Both the position numbers and the translations under genes were made by a program. Shown piece after piece: positions 35,245 through 44,884 of a stretch of DNA of 64,000 bases. The DNA is from Flavobacteriales bacterium (lineage in GTDB: Bacteria; Bacteroidota; Bacteroidia; Flavobacteriales; Flavobacteriaceae). The notes below the pieces were generated by a model. It made no database searches. It saw only the letters and a list, made by a program, of their open reading frames with translations, and was not told where the DNA came from. Where the stretch lies: assembly GCA_020635875.1 (NCBI GenBank), contig JACJYY010000007.1, positions 1 to 64,000 on the forward strand, in the 5' to 3' direction. How positions within the stretch are numbered: position 1 is the first letter of the stretch; the number at the start of each line of letters is the position of its first letter.

Positions 35245-36708
35245 TTAATTGTTTAGTTGTTGTAATATCTCTTTCACAATTTGCATATCATCAAAGTCTG
35301 TCCGTACACCATTAACTTCTTGATAATTTTCGTGGCCTTTTCCTGCGATTAAAATCACATCTCCCGAATTTGCCATTTGACAGGCCGTTTTGATGGCTTG
35401 TCTACGATCTTCGACCACAAGTGTTTTTTTATAATTTTCAGGAGCCACTCCTTGTTCGATTTGATCCAGTATCGTTTTTGGGTCTTCTGTCCTAGGATTA
35501 TCAGATGTAAACACAACTTTAGTACTCAACTCAGATGCAATTTGTCCCATGACAGGTCTTTTTGCTTTATCTCTATCTCCTCCACATCCCACTACTGTAA
35601 TCAATTGTTCATTGTGAGTTCGGATAGAATTTATGGTATCAATCACATTTTTTAGAGCATCTGGAGTATGGGCATAATCCACGATTGCTGTAATGTTGTC
35701 GTCAGTTATAAAATATTGAAACCTCCCTGATACACTTTCCAACTCACTTATTAAGCGTAAGACTTCTAATTCTTCAATTCCCAATTCGATGGCTACGCCA
35801 TAAATGGCTAATAAATTATAAGCATTGAAATTTCCGATTAGCTTCGTCCACAACTCGTTCGTATTGATTTTGAGCACCAATCCCGAGAGTTGATTTTCTA
35901 AAACTTGAGCTTTGTAGTCGGCATACGATTTCAGTGCATAGGTTCTCTTTTTTGCTTTGGTGTTTTGAACCATTACACTCCCGTTTTTGTCATCGATATT
36001 AACCAACGCAAAGGCATCTTTTGATAGTTCATCAAAAAACTTCTTTTTGACATCTCTGTATTCTGCAAAAGTTTTGTGATAGTCCAAATGATCATGTGAC
36101 AAATTGGTAAACACCCCTCCGTCAAAGGCTAAACCTTCTGTTCTTTTTTGATGAATTCCATGAGAGCTAACTTCCATAAAACACACTTCAACACCCGCAT
36201 CTACCATTGCCCTCAAATAGCGATTTATCGTTAAAGAATCAGGTGTTGTATGCGTAGCTTTGTACTCTTGTGTATCCACTACTATCTTGACCGTTGACAA
36301 CAAGCCCGCCTTATATCCTGCCTTTTTAAATAACTGATACAACAATGAGGTTACAGTTGTTTTTCCGTTTGTACCTGTAACTCCAACTAGCTTTAACTCT
36401 TTAGAAGGAGAATCGTAATAATTATCTGCCATATAAGCCAATGCGGCATGCGAATCTGTCACTTGTACATAGGTTACAGTATCAATAATATCATCAGGCA
36501 TGTGTTCACAGACAATTACCAACGCACCTAGTTCAATAGCTTTTGAAATAAATTCATGACCGTCGGACAATACTCCTTTGATAGCTACAAACACATCATT
36601 GCGCTCCACCTTGCGAGAGTCAAATTCAATCTTGTTAATCATCACCTGAGTTGACCCCCTTACGGCATCAATGGCTACACGATATAATATGTCTTTAAGT
36701 ACTTTCAC
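35245..36708 (-). CDS. murE: UDP-MurNAc-tripeptide synthetase MurE
   Basis: A 487-residue Mur ligase adding the third stem-peptide residue. P-loop GVTGTNGKTTVTS at about residues 109-121, HTTPDS, and the C-terminal motif DNPRTEDP. The DNPR motif is typical of enzymes that select meso-diaminopimelate, so the peptidoglycan is probably of the DAP type. The start overlaps ftsI by 4 bases. Confidence 0.97.
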   Translation of the reverse strand: MKVLKDILYRVAIDAVRGSTQVMINKIEFDSRKVERNDVFVAIKGVLSDGHEFISKAIELGALVIVCEHMPDDIIDTVTYVQVTDSHAALAYMADNYYDSPSKELKLVGVTGTNGKTTVTSLLYQLFKKAGYKAGLLSTVKIVVDTQEYKATHTTPDSLTINRYLRAMVDAGVEVCFMEVSSHGIHQKRTEGLAFDGGVFTNLSHDHLDYHKTFAEYRDVKKKFFDELSKDAFALVNIDDKNGSVMVQNTKAKKRTYALKSYADYKAQVLENQLSGLVLKINTNELWTKLIGNFNAYNLLAIYGVAIELGIEELEVLRLISELESVSGRFQYFITDDNITAIVDYAHTPDALKNVIDTINSIRTHNEQLITVVGCGGDRDKAKRPVMGQIASELSTKVVFTSDNPRTEDPKTILDQIEQGVAPENYKKTLVVEDRRQAIKTACQMANSGDVILIAGKGHENYQEVNGVRTDFDDMQIVKEILQQLNN

Positions 36709-38702
36709 GATAATTCCAATACTATTTCTTGGTTTTTATTGATTTTTTGTCCTGCTTGTACAGACTGCTTTTTTACTTTTCCCACTCCTTTGAGCACTAC
36801 TTTCAACCCTAAGTTTTCCAATAATGCTAACGCATCCATTCCTGACATTCCCATCAAATTAGGGATTATATGATTATTATTCATGGACTGCACGTGGTAA
36901 GCATTGTAATTTTTTTCCAAAAACTCGAACGATTCCTGTAGCTTCTTGACCTCAACTTTTTTAGGCGACTCCGTAAATATTTTTTGAGCAATTTTCAAAA
37001 AAACTGGTCCCGCTACATCAGCCCCATAATAACCTGTTGTTTTGTCTGGTTTATGGATCACAACGATACACGAATATTTGGGCTCATCCGCCGGAAAATA
37101 CCCTACGAATGATGAAGCATAATACAGGTTGTCTTTACCTTGCCCGTAATTGACCTGTGCCGTACCTGTTTTGCCTGCCATTGAAAAATGCTCAGAATAC
37201 AATTTCGAACCTGTGCCTCTCTTAACTACATTTTCTAAAACTGCTTTTAGTTTATCTATTGTGCCTTGTGAACATATTTTAGGATGGATTATTTCATCAT
37301 CAAAAGACTTTACAACTTCATCCAGCTCCCTTACTTCTTTTACAAACTGAGGTTTAACCATTACACCATTATTAGCTATGGCGTTATAGACCGTTAACGT
37401 TTGCAATGGTGTCATTGATAAACCATAACCATAGGCCATCCAAGGCAAAGAAAGACCTGACCAATTGGAATCTGTAGGATGAGGTATCCTCGGTATTCCT
37501 TCACCTGCCAACGGAATTCCTAATTTTTGATTCAGTTTAATCGCATTTAAACGATCCACAAAACGCGCTGGGTTATGCTTGTAATTATCATAAACCGCCT
37601 GAACGATAACCGTATTGGATGACAATTCAAAACCTCTTGCCAAAGATATCTCGCCATACCCCCCTTCCTTAGAATCTCTTACTTTGCGACCATATATCAC
37701 TAACTCTCCATTATGTGTTGAGTACACTGTTCCGGTATCGGCAACCTTATCCTCCAAGACATTCATTAAACTCAATAATTTGAAGGTAGATCCAGGTTCA
37801 TGGGACTCTGATATGGCATAATTATAAGACTCATGGTAACCGCCTTCGCTGCCTCTTTTCAAATTAGAAATCGCCTTAACATCTCCTGTTTTAGTCTCCA
37901 TAACCACCACACAGCCATGATCGGCGTTATAGTGTTGTAGTTGCTTGAGTAAGGCATGATGGGCAATGTCCTGAATATACACATCAATTGTAGCTACCAC
38001 ATCGGCACCATCTTTTGGTTCAATGGAATTTTTGTCAGAAATTGGTTTGTATTGGTTTTTGGCTATTTTTTGAACAATCTTTCGACCGTCTACCCCATTC
38101 AAATCCTCGTGAAAAGCCCCTTCTATTCCAACTCTCTGTAGGGTCTGATCCTGATTGACTCTTTCGTAGCCGATCACACGCTGAGCGATATCCCCCATTG
38201 GTCTCTCTCTCACCGTTTTAACTTCTGTAATCACACCACCTCTATACGCGCCTAAACTGAACAGCGGGAATTTTTTTAAACGCAACCAATCCGAATGACT
38301 CAGATTACGCGCAATCAGCTTGTATCTATTCTTGTGAATTCGAGCCTTTCTTAGGTTTTGCTCAATTTCGTGGCTCGGTTTTCCTAATAGGCTTGCCAAT
38401 GAATCCGACAACGAACTAACAAATTCGTTGAAGTCTCTTTTAGAACTTGCCATTGCATCAAATCGCACATCATATTTAGGGATTGAAGTCGCCAACAAAC
38501 TCCCATCTGAGGAATACACATTCCCCTTTTTCGCCTTTATCACTTGAGACTTAATCGACCATTCTTTAGCTAAGAGCCTGTATTTTTCCCCTTCTACAAA
38601 CTGCAGGTTTACCATTCTTACAATCACTGAAAAAGCAACAATCAGCAAAGCTGCTATCACTAAATACAAACGATATGGTGTAGCCTTATCTTCTGTTTTC
38701 AT
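36705..38702 (-). CDS. ftsI: Septal penicillin-binding protein FtsI (PBP3)
   Basis: A 665-residue class B PBP that crosslinks septal peptidoglycan with FtsW. A single N-terminal transmembrane helix (LYLVIAALLIVAFSVIVRMV) is followed by a dimerisation domain and the transpeptidase domain with the SxxK serine in EPGSTFKLLS, SSN in FELSSNTV and KTG in MAGKTGTAQ. A C-terminal PASTA domain (IPNLMGMSGMDALALLENLGLKV...) is present, as in many Bacteroidota. The start overlaps ftsL by 4 bases. Confidence 0.97.
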   Translation of the reverse strand: MKTEDKATPYRLYLVIAALLIVAFSVIVRMVNLQFVEGEKYRLLAKEWSIKSQVIKAKKGNVYSSDGSLLATSIPKYDVRFDAMASSKRDFNEFVSSLSDSLASLLGKPSHEIEQNLRKARIHKNRYKLIARNLSHSDWLRLKKFPLFSLGAYRGGVITEVKTVRERPMGDIAQRVIGYERVNQDQTLQRVGIEGAFHEDLNGVDGRKIVQKIAKNQYKPISDKNSIEPKDGADVVATIDVYIQDIAHHALLKQLQHYNADHGCVVVMETKTGDVKAISNLKRGSEGGYHESYNYAISESHEPGSTFKLLSLMNVLEDKVADTGTVYSTHNGELVIYGRKVRDSKEGGYGEISLARGFELSSNTVIVQAVYDNYKHNPARFVDRLNAIKLNQKLGIPLAGEGIPRIPHPTDSNWSGLSLPWMAYGYGLSMTPLQTLTVYNAIANNGVMVKPQFVKEVRELDEVVKSFDDEIIHPKICSQGTIDKLKAVLENVVKRGTGSKLYSEHFSMAGKTGTAQVNYGQGKDNLYYASSFVGYFPADEPKYSCIVVIHKPDKTTGYYGADVAGPVFLKIAQKIFTESPKKVEVKKLQESFEFLEKNYNAYHVQSMNNNHIIPNLMGMSGMDALALLENLGLKVVLKGVGKVKKQSVQAGQKINKNQEIVLELS

Positions 38703-39049
38703 TGATTATCTGATTCTTTTTGACGCACTATTATTTTGACAGGAGGCACACTTGAAGAACGCACCCCTATGGCTTCCATTTTTTTCGCTACAGACGATTC
38801 CATCTTTAAACGCATCAATCGCGAACGACCCTCAACAAATTCTGATCGCAATTCTTTTATCTCGTTTTGCAACGTATTTATTTGGGTTAATTTGGATTCA
38901 AAAAAATGAATATTAGCGATCATCAACAGCGCTAAAAAAACCACCATCACAATCATACCCCAATTGCTAAGCGCATTTTGGCTAATCAGAAACTTTGCTT
39001 TTAACACATCGTATAAACCCTCTTTCATCTGATTATTTCTTTTCTGCAA
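38699..39049 (-). CDS. ftsL: FtsL-like cell division protein
   Basis: A 116-residue bitopic protein: cytoplasmic N-terminus, one transmembrane helix (about 30-46, GMIVMVVFLALLMIANI), then a leucine-zipper-like coiled coil (LTQINTLQNEIKELRSEFVEGRSRLMRLKMESSV). Size, topology and position between rsmH and ftsI fit the FtsL family found in Bacteroidota, which is hard to match by sequence alone. Overlaps the rsmH 3' end by 17 bases. Confidence 0.9.
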   Translation of the reverse strand: MQKRNNQMKEGLYDVLKAKFLISQNALSNWGMIVMVVFLALLMIANIHFFESKLTQINTLQNEIKELRSEFVEGRSRLMRLKMESSVAKKMEAIGVRSSSVPPVKIIVRQKESDNQ

Positions 39050-39929
39050 TTCTTAATTTAGCACTTCTGGCGCGGTTATTTCTCTTAATCTCTTCTGGAC
39101 TCGGAACTACCATCTTCCCTATAATCTTAAAAGGCACTGAAACATTTCCAAAAAAATCCTTCTCGGGTTGTCCTTCAAATAATCCATCTCTCATATAACG
39201 CTTTACCAATCGATCTTCCAGGGAATGATAAGACATCACACTCAATCGCCCCCCCTGCTTTAACACCTTGTCCGTTTGTTCCAAAAAAGCCTTCAAAACT
39301 TCTATTTCTTGATTAACCTCTATTCTTATCCCTTGATAGATTTGAGCTAATATTTTATGGCTTTTATGCTCTGGCAAAAAGCGTTTCAAAATCGTTTTGA
39401 GTTGATTCGAACTTACTATTGCTTCTTGCTGTCTACCCTCAACAATCGCTTTTGCAATCGCTCCTGAATTAGTAAGCTCACCATACTCCTTAAATACCCT
39501 TTGCAATTCCCCCTGCGAATAATCATTAACCACTTGATAGGCGCTTAACTCGCTTTTTTGACTCATTCGCATATCTAAATCAGCCTCAAAACGTGTTGAA
39601 AATCCTCGTTCCGGAACATCAAACTGATGAGAAGAAACTCCCAAATCTGCCAATATTCCATCCACCTCTTTGACACCATAAAACCGCAAAAAACGTTTCA
39701 TGAATTGAAAATTCTCATTAATCAACACAAAACGATCGTCCTCAATCGCATTCAACAAGGCGTCTTCATCCTGATCAAAAGCATATAAACGTCCTTTTTC
39801 ATTTAGCCTCGACAATATCTCTCTGGAGTGGCCACCACCACCAAAAGTCACATCAACATAGACTCCATCAGGCTTAATAGCCAAACCATCTACCGTCTCC
39901 TTTAACAATACTGAATGATGATATTCCAT
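39033..39929 (-). CDS. rsmH: 16S rRNA C1402 N4-methyltransferase RsmH
   Basis: A 298-residue SAM-dependent methyltransferase (MraW) modifying the decoding centre of 16S rRNA. The motif YVDVTFGGGGHSREIL forms the SAM-binding loop, with DGILADLGVSSHQ and SYHSLEDRLVKRY downstream. Length normal. Starts 1 base into the mraZ stop, as usual for the mraZ-rsmH pair. Confidence 0.97.
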   Translation of the reverse strand: MEYHHSVLLKETVDGLAIKPDGVYVDVTFGGGGHSREILSRLNEKGRLYAFDQDEDALLNAIEDDRFVLINENFQFMKRFLRFYGVKEVDGILADLGVSSHQFDVPERGFSTRFEADLDMRMSQKSELSAYQVVNDYSQGELQRVFKEYGELTNSGAIAKAIVEGRQQEAIVSSNQLKTILKRFLPEHKSHKILAQIYQGIRIEVNQEIEVLKAFLEQTDKVLKQGGRLSVMSYHSLEDRLVKRYMRDGLFEGQPEKDFFGNVSVPFKIIGKMVVPSPEEIKRNNRARSAKLRIAEKK

Positions 39930-40408
39930 TACTCTATATCAATATTACCCATTACCTCTTCTGCCAAAGCACTAAAATCTTGACTCGCATCAGATATAGA
40001 AGCCTCATACAAATCCTTATCCCATATCTCAATGTAATTGACTGCCGAAGACAACACTAAATCTTTTGAAATCCCCGCTATTTTTGCCAAATCTTTTGGA
40101 ATCAACAAACGCCCCGCATCATCCACATCCACCATACGAACCCCTGCCATAAATAGGCGAATGAAATCGTTATTCTTTTTTACATAACGATTCAATTTGT
40201 TCACCTTCTGCATTTCTACGTCCCATTCATTCTTTGGATACAACTCTAAGCATTGCTGAAAAACAGAACGCTTCAATACAAATCCATCCTTAAGCACAGC
40301 CAATAGCTGCTTCTTAAGAGCAGTAGGCATCATCAAACGCCCTTTGGCGTCAGCCTTACATTCGTATGTGCCAATAATTCCGTTCAAACCAATTTGTTCT
40401 CTGTACAA
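39929..40408 (-). CDS. mraZ: MraZ transcriptional regulator
   Basis: A 159-residue DNA-binding protein, first gene of the dcw cluster. It has two AbrB-like repeats with the DxxGR signature: CKADAKGRLMMPTALKK near the N-terminus and VDVDDAGRLLIPKDLAK in the second half. MraZ forms rings that bind tandem direct repeats in its own promoter; matching GTGGT repeats lie just upstream, so autoregulation of the whole cluster is likely. Confidence 0.96.
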   Translation of the reverse strand: MYREQIGLNGIIGTYECKADAKGRLMMPTALKKQLLAVLKDGFVLKRSVFQQCLELYPKNEWDVEMQKVNKLNRYVKKNNDFIRLFMAGVRMVDVDDAGRLLIPKDLAKIAGISKDLVLSSAVNYIEIWDKDLYEASISDASQDFSALAEEVMGNIDIE

Positions 40409-40414
40409 TTAGAG

Positions 40415-40422
40415 CAAATATA
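40415..40422 (-). promoter_or_regulatory. mraZ -7 box
   Basis: TATATTTG on the minus strand, immediately upstream of the mraZ start. No TTTG is visible at the expected distance, where the GTGGT repeats lie. Confidence 0.6.
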
Positions 40423-40433
40423 GTTCATTTTTT

Positions 40434-40478
40434 ACCACATTTTACCACTTTACACCACTTTGTTGATAAGTTTTACCA
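40434..40478 (-). promoter_or_regulatory. MraZ-binding direct repeats
   Basis: On the plus strand ACCA cores occur at 40434, 40444 and 40454, exactly 10 bases apart, with a fourth at 40475. On the minus strand this is GTGGTaaaaa-type decamers. Known MraZ operators are three or four TGGGN/GTGG-like repeats at 10-base spacing, so this array just upstream of the -7 box is a clear match in architecture. Confidence 0.8.
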
Positions 40479-40626
40479 CTCCAACAAACTCAAGTATCTA
40501 TCAGAAAACGAATTATTTATATCTATTTTTTGCTTTTCAAAAGGAACTATTCTCAATCCAACCAACACAAGCACAAAAAAATCAGTTTTTGACAGCATAC
40601 GATTACTCTTCCTATTTATAAAATAC

Positions 40627-40634
40627 TATATTTG
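40627..40634 (+). promoter_or_regulatory. -7 box for hydrolase gene
   Basis: TATATTTG lies 25 bases before the ATG at 40659 and overlaps an upstream TTG codon, which therefore cannot be the translation start. Confidence 0.55.
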
Positions 40635-40658
40635 TACGCACTAGATTTTTCATATCCA

Positions 40659-41426
40659 ATGAACAATAACCTAAAGAAGAAAGGAAGATATAGTTATTTT
40701 GAGGCAGGAGAAGGTAAACCTATAGTGATTCTACACGGTTTAATGGGAGGACTGAGCAACTTTGATGGAGTGGCCAATTACTTTCCTACAAAGGGATATA
40801 GAGTTATCATCCCAGAACTTCCTATCTATACCATGTCTTTACTTAAAACTAACGTCAAAAGCTTTGCTAAGTACGTAAAGGATTTTATTGATTATATGGA
40901 TTTGGACAGGGTTATCTTGTTGGGTAATTCATTAGGTGGACACATTGCACTTTATCACACTAAAATGTACCCTACAAAAGTAGCCGGTCTAGTAATAACT
41001 GGAAGTAGTGGTCTTTACGAAAGCGCAATGGGAGACAGTTATCCACGCAGAGGTGATCGGGATTATATCCAGAAAAAAGCAGAGGATGTTTTTTATGACC
41101 CTAAAATAGCAACCAAGGAAATTGTTGACGAAGTATATGCAACGGCTAACGACAGAATAAAGCTAGTGAAAACTTTAGCTATCGCTAAAAGTGCTATACG
41201 ACACAATATGGCTAAAGATTTACCAAAAATGGATACGCCTACTTGTATCATTTGGGGAAAAAATGACGGTGTTACCCCTCCTCATGTGGCGGAAGAATTC
41301 AACAAGCTATTACCCAATTCAAAATTATACTGGATTGACAAATGCGGTCACGCACCAATGATGGAACATCCAGATGAATTTAATACGTTGTTACAAGAAT
41401 GGCTTGATACAACCAAGCTCGTTTAA
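40659..41426 (+). CDS. Alpha/beta-fold hydrolase
   Basis: A 255-residue cytosolic hydrolase: oxyanion motif HGLMGG near residue 29, nucleophile elbow GNSLGG around residue 90, acid-loop context IIWGKNDGVTPP and the catalytic His in KCGHAPMMEHP. The substrate is not evident; ester or C-C bond hydrolysis is typical of this branch. The start is the ATG at 40659 (MNNNLKKKGRYSYFEAGEG), downstream of a -7 box. It is 14 bases before engB and probably cotranscribed with it; this pairing is common in Flavobacteria. Confidence 0.9.
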   Translation: MNNNLKKKGRYSYFEAGEGKPIVILHGLMGGLSNFDGVANYFPTKGYRVIIPELPIYTMSLLKTNVKSFAKYVKDFIDYMDLDRVILLGNSLGGHIALYHTKMYPTKVAGLVITGSSGLYESAMGDSYPRRGDRDYIQKKAEDVFYDPKIATKEIVDEVYATANDRIKLVKTLAIAKSAIRHNMAKDLPKMDTPTCIIWGKNDGVTPPHVAEEFNKLLPNSKLYWIDKCGHAPMMEHPDEFNTLLQEWLDTTKLV

Positions 41427-41440
41427 AAACTACTATTTCG

Positions 41441-42046
41441 ATGAACATTACCAGTGCTGAATTTGTAATAAGTAATTCGGATGTAAAAAAATGTCCAAAA
41501 GAAGCCATTCCTGAGTACGCATTTATTGGTCGTTCTAATGTAGGCAAGTCTTCTTTAATCAATATGTTAACTGGACGAAAAAGCCTAGCAAAGACTTCAG
41601 GAAAACCAGGTAAAACACAACTCATCAACCACTTTATCATCAACAAAAACTGGCACTTGGTTGATTTACCCGGATACGGATATGCCAAGGTTTCGAGATC
41701 AACAAAACAAACTTTTCAAAAGTTCATTACCAATTATTTCGAAAAAAGACAACAGCTAGTTTGTGCTTTTGTTTTGGTAGACATAAGACACGAACCGCAA
41801 AATATAGATCTCGAGTTTTTGACCTACCTCGGCGTCAACCACATTCCCTTTAGCATCATTTTTACCAAAGCCGATAAATTAGGTAAGACAAAAATTGAAA
41901 CTAACGTATCGCTATACACTGAAAAACTATTGACTTTGTGGGAAGAATTACCGCCTTACTTTATAACCTCTTCCACAGAAAAAACAGGAAAAGAAGAGCT
42001 ATTAGCTTACATTGATCAGATTAACAACTCTCTCAGAGAGCATTAA
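41441..42046 (+). CDS. engB: Ribosome biogenesis GTPase EngB (YsxC/YihA)
   Basis: A 201-residue TRAFAC GTPase needed for large ribosomal subunit assembly. G1 motif GRSNVGKSSLIN, G3 DLPGYGYAKVS and G4 TKADK are all present. The length is normal. The stop TAA at 42044-42046 shares TTAA with the stop of gldC on the other strand, so the two genes end on the same four bases. Confidence 0.97.
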   Translation: MNITSAEFVISNSDVKKCPKEAIPEYAFIGRSNVGKSSLINMLTGRKSLAKTSGKPGKTQLINHFIINKNWHLVDLPGYGYAKVSRSTKQTFQKFITNYFEKRQQLVCAFVLVDIRHEPQNIDLEFLTYLGVNHIPFSIIFTKADKLGKTKIETNVSLYTEKLLTLWEELPPYFITSSTEKTGKEELLAYIDQINNSLREH

Positions 42047-42372
42047 TTTCCTGATCTTAAATTTAATTTGTCCGCAAAATAATCCGTGAAATCTTTCATC
42101 GTATCGGTCATTTTTTGATCGTGAGTGGCGCGATAATAGGTTTCGGTCATACTCACTAAGGTTTGATGAAAAAACAAACGCATTTCGTCAAGAGGCATAT
42201 CTTTAGTCCATAAATCGATACGTAATGCTTCCTTGTTAGTAGAATTCCAGACGGACAACATAACCGCCTTCGCTTCTTCATTCTCAATCCCACCCTCTTT
42301 GGCTGTCCACTCTAATTTTTCTGGAATTCGGTTTTCGTCTAACTCAACCCCTATCTTTATCTCTGATTTCAT
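42043..42372 (-). CDS. gldC: Gliding motility protein GldC
   Basis: A 109-residue protein without a signal peptide, matching GldC: MKSEIKIGVELDENRIPEKLEWTA at the start and LWTKDMPLDEMRLFFHQTLVSMTETYYRAT in the middle. In Flavobacterium, gldB and gldC are an adjacent pair associated with the gliding machinery. GldC is thought to be a cytoplasmic helper, and its biochemical role is unknown. It follows gldB directly. Confidence 0.95.
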   Translation of the reverse strand: MKSEIKIGVELDENRIPEKLEWTAKEGGIENEEAKAVMLSVWNSTNKEALRIDLWTKDMPLDEMRLFFHQTLVSMTETYYRATHDQKMTDTMKDFTDYFADKLNLRSGN

Positions 42373-43332
42373 TTATTTCTTTGGTTTGTATTTGGATTGC
42401 AAAAATAACTCCTTTTCGTCCATTTTTAGCATAGTTTCCAACGAAACATCATTAGCTTTCATAAAAGACTGAACAATTTTCCATCCCAACCAAACCCCCA
42501 CTCTACCTGGAGACTCATTATCTAGTTCTAAATAAAATTTTGAAAAGGGCGCCACATCAATAAAACGGCGTGTTAGCTCTCTATCCGTATCATACAACAG
42601 TTTACGCTCCACAAAATAACGCCAAATATATTCTTCATTTACCTCACACCACTCTAACTGTTCTTGGGTGTAACACATCTTTTGGGCGTCCGTAGACAAG
42701 GGCAAAACCTTTTCTTTTAAATAAACACCTTTACCCGCATTTACCATTTGCGAAACAAAAGACTTATCAGACAGCCCTTTTTTTATTCTATAATAAAAAT
42801 CATCTACTAGATCTTGCACGATTTGTTCCTTTTCAAAACCCAATTGAACATAGTCAGGAGACTCATAAAAACGATGTCCCTTTCCCAAATACATATCCAA
42901 GGCAACAACAGTTACAGAATCTGTCAAGAAGGATTTGTGTTCATAATCGATTTCTGAAATTACGGTAATGGTTTTTTGAGGTATAGAAAAGTTAGGAAAG
43001 TAAAATTTTAAATGTTGATACAACAATTTAAGCTCCGACTTCAAATCATCATCTTCAGCATATTGTTGCTGAACCTCTGCATACAGTTCTTTGTACAATG
43101 GTGTTCTTACACTCTGAATCAGCTGCTCATCACTCATCGTGGGAGATAACAGATAAGAATATTCTTTTCGAAGTTCCTTTATAGAATTTTCATCCGCATT
43201 AAAAAATAATTGATCAAAACGAACTAAATTTACCTCACAAGGAATATTTATTACTTCCTCTTTAATTTTCGGTTCATCTCCACAGGAAGACAACAACAGA
43301 AATAAAAAAACGAAGGTCACCCAATTTTTCAT
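42373..43332 (-). CDS. gldB: Gliding motility lipoprotein GldB
   Basis: A 319-residue lipoprotein: signal peptide MKNWVTFVFLFLLLSSCG with lipobox LSSC, then a mostly helical soluble domain. GldB is one of the core gliding lipoproteins of Bacteroidota, needed for movement and probably for type IX secretion-related function. The ATG at 43332 is chosen because the upstream 13 codons would precede the signal peptide. It is followed by gldC with no gap. Presence of the pair suggests the organism glides or secretes through the type IX system. Confidence 0.95.
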   Translation of the reverse strand: MKNWVTFVFLFLLLSSCGDEPKIKEEVINIPCEVNLVRFDQLFFNADENSIKELRKEYSYLLSPTMSDEQLIQSVRTPLYKELYAEVQQQYAEDDDLKSELKLLYQHLKFYFPNFSIPQKTITVISEIDYEHKSFLTDSVTVVALDMYLGKGHRFYESPDYVQLGFEKEQIVQDLVDDFYYRIKKGLSDKSFVSQMVNAGKGVYLKEKVLPLSTDAQKMCYTQEQLEWCEVNEEYIWRYFVERKLLYDTDRELTRRFIDVAPFSKFYLELDNESPGRVGVWLGWKIVQSFMKANDVSLETMLKMDEKELFLQSKYKPKK

Positions 43333-43445
43333 AGTTATATCATTTGAAGTGTAAAAATAATAAGAATGCAAGAGGAAGACATAACTTATTTATACCCTCA
43401 TTCTATTTTTTTATCACTAAACTAAATATTTAAAACACAAATACT

Positions 43446-43453
43446 TAAATTTG
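43446..43453 (+). promoter_or_regulatory. Possible ahcY -7 box
   Basis: TAAATTTG fits TAnnTTTG and lies 34 bases before the ahcY start. No upstream TTTG is seen at standard distance. Confidence 0.45.
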
Positions 43454-43487
43454 CGGTTCACTTTTAAAGAAAAAACTAAATTCATTT

Positions 43488-44804
43488 ATGAGTACAAAAA
43501 CAATACCTTACGTTCCTTACAAGGTTAAAGACATCTCTTTGGCTGCTTGGGGTAGAAAAGAAATTGAATTAGCTGAAGCAGAAATGCCTGGTTTAATGTC
43601 ACTAAGAGAAGAATACAAAGATGCACAACCGTTGAAAGGTGCGCGTATCGCTGGATGTCTTCACATGACAATTCAAACGGCTGTTTTAATTGAAACTTTA
43701 ATCGCTTTAGGAGCAGAAGTAACATGGAGTTCTTGTAACATATTCTCTACGCAAGATCAAGCTGCTGCGGCTATCGCTGCTGCAGGAATCCCAGTTTATG
43801 CATGGAAAGGACTTAATGAAGAAGAATTTGATTGGTGTATTGAGCAAACATTGTTCTTTGAGAAGACAGAAAACCATTAAACATGATCTTGGATGACGGT
43901 GGTGATTTAACCAACATGGTTATCGACAAATACCCTGAACTAGTTGACGGTATTAAAGGTCTTTCTGAGGAAACAACTACTGGTGTACACCGTTTATCAC
44001 GAAAGAATGAAAAACGGAACGTTACCAATGCCAGCTATCAACGTAAACGATTCTGTGACAAAATCTAAATTTGACAACAAATACGGATGTAAAGAGAGTG
44101 CTGTTGACGCTGTAAGACGAGCTACAGACATTATGTTAGCAGGTAAAAGAGTAATAGTATGTGGGTACGGTGATGTAGGAAAAGGAACTGCTGCTTCATT
44201 TAGAGGAGCTGGTTCTATAAGTGACAGTTACTGAAATTGATCCTATTTGTGCTTTACAAGCTTCAATGGATGGTTACGAAGTGAAAAAATTAAACACTGT
44301 AATCGGTAATGCGGACATCATCATTACAACTACAGGAACAAAGACATCGTTAGAGGTGAGCACTTTGAACAAATGAAAGACAAGGCTATTGTTTGTAACA
44401 TTGGGCACTTTGACAATGAAATCGACATGGCTTGGTTAAACAAAAACTACGGCAGCACCAAAGTTGAAATCAAACCTCAAGTAGACAAATACACCGTTAA
44501 CGGTAACGATATCATCATTTTGGCTGAAGGTAGATTAGTAAACTTAGGATGTGCTACAGGTCACCCAAGTTTTGTAATGAGTAACTCATTCACTAATCAA
44601 ACTTTAGCTCAAATCGAATTGTGGAAAAATAGCGAAGCTTACAAGAATGAAGTTTATATGCTTCCTAAACACTTAGATGAGAAAGTAGCTAAATTACACT
44701 TAGAGAAATTAAGCGCTGAATTAGAGGAATTAAGCCCAGAACAAGCTGCTTATATTGGTGTAGAGGTTGAAGGACCATACAAACCAGAATACTATAGATA
44801 CTAA
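43488..44804 (+). pseudogene. ahcY: Adenosylhomocysteinase, frame broken by four indels
   Basis: SAH hydrolase of the methyl cycle, splitting S-adenosylhomocysteine. The first 124 codons are intact (WSSCNIFSTQDQAAAA, NAD region later as GYGDVGKGTAAS, end GPYKPEYYRY). Four single-base errors explain the broken frame: a missing G near 43860 (F-G-E-D expected), an extra C at 43998, an extra A near 44219 and a missing A near 44337. They cancel, so the 5' and 3' parts share one frame, and every segment between still encodes conserved residues. That pattern fits consensus error better than gene decay. With the four fixed, the product would be about 438 residues, normal for the family. Confidence 0.92.
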
Positions 44805-44826
44805 GAATTGGTATTTATCAATACAA

Positions 44827-44860
44827 CAAAACAGGCTGTCTTTTCAGACAGCCTGTTTTG
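44827..44860. terminator. Bidirectional terminator after ahcY
   Basis: Perfect 14-base stem CAAAACAGGCTGTC / GACAGCCTGTTTTG with a 6-base loop. It is flanked by A-rich and T-rich sequence, between the convergent ahcY and small lipoprotein genes. Confidence 0.85.
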
Positions 44861-44884
44861 TTTGTACTAAAATCTCGCACTATA

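Noticed and set aside
40632..40658. TTG start of the alpha/beta hydrolase.
   Set aside because: The TTG is part of the TATATTTG promoter box; the ATG at 40659 follows at a normal distance.
43488..44804. Programmed ribosomal frameshifting in ahcY.
   Set aside because: Four shifts of mixed sign at unrelated sites, without slippery sequences or downstream structures, do not resemble programmed events. Error is simpler.
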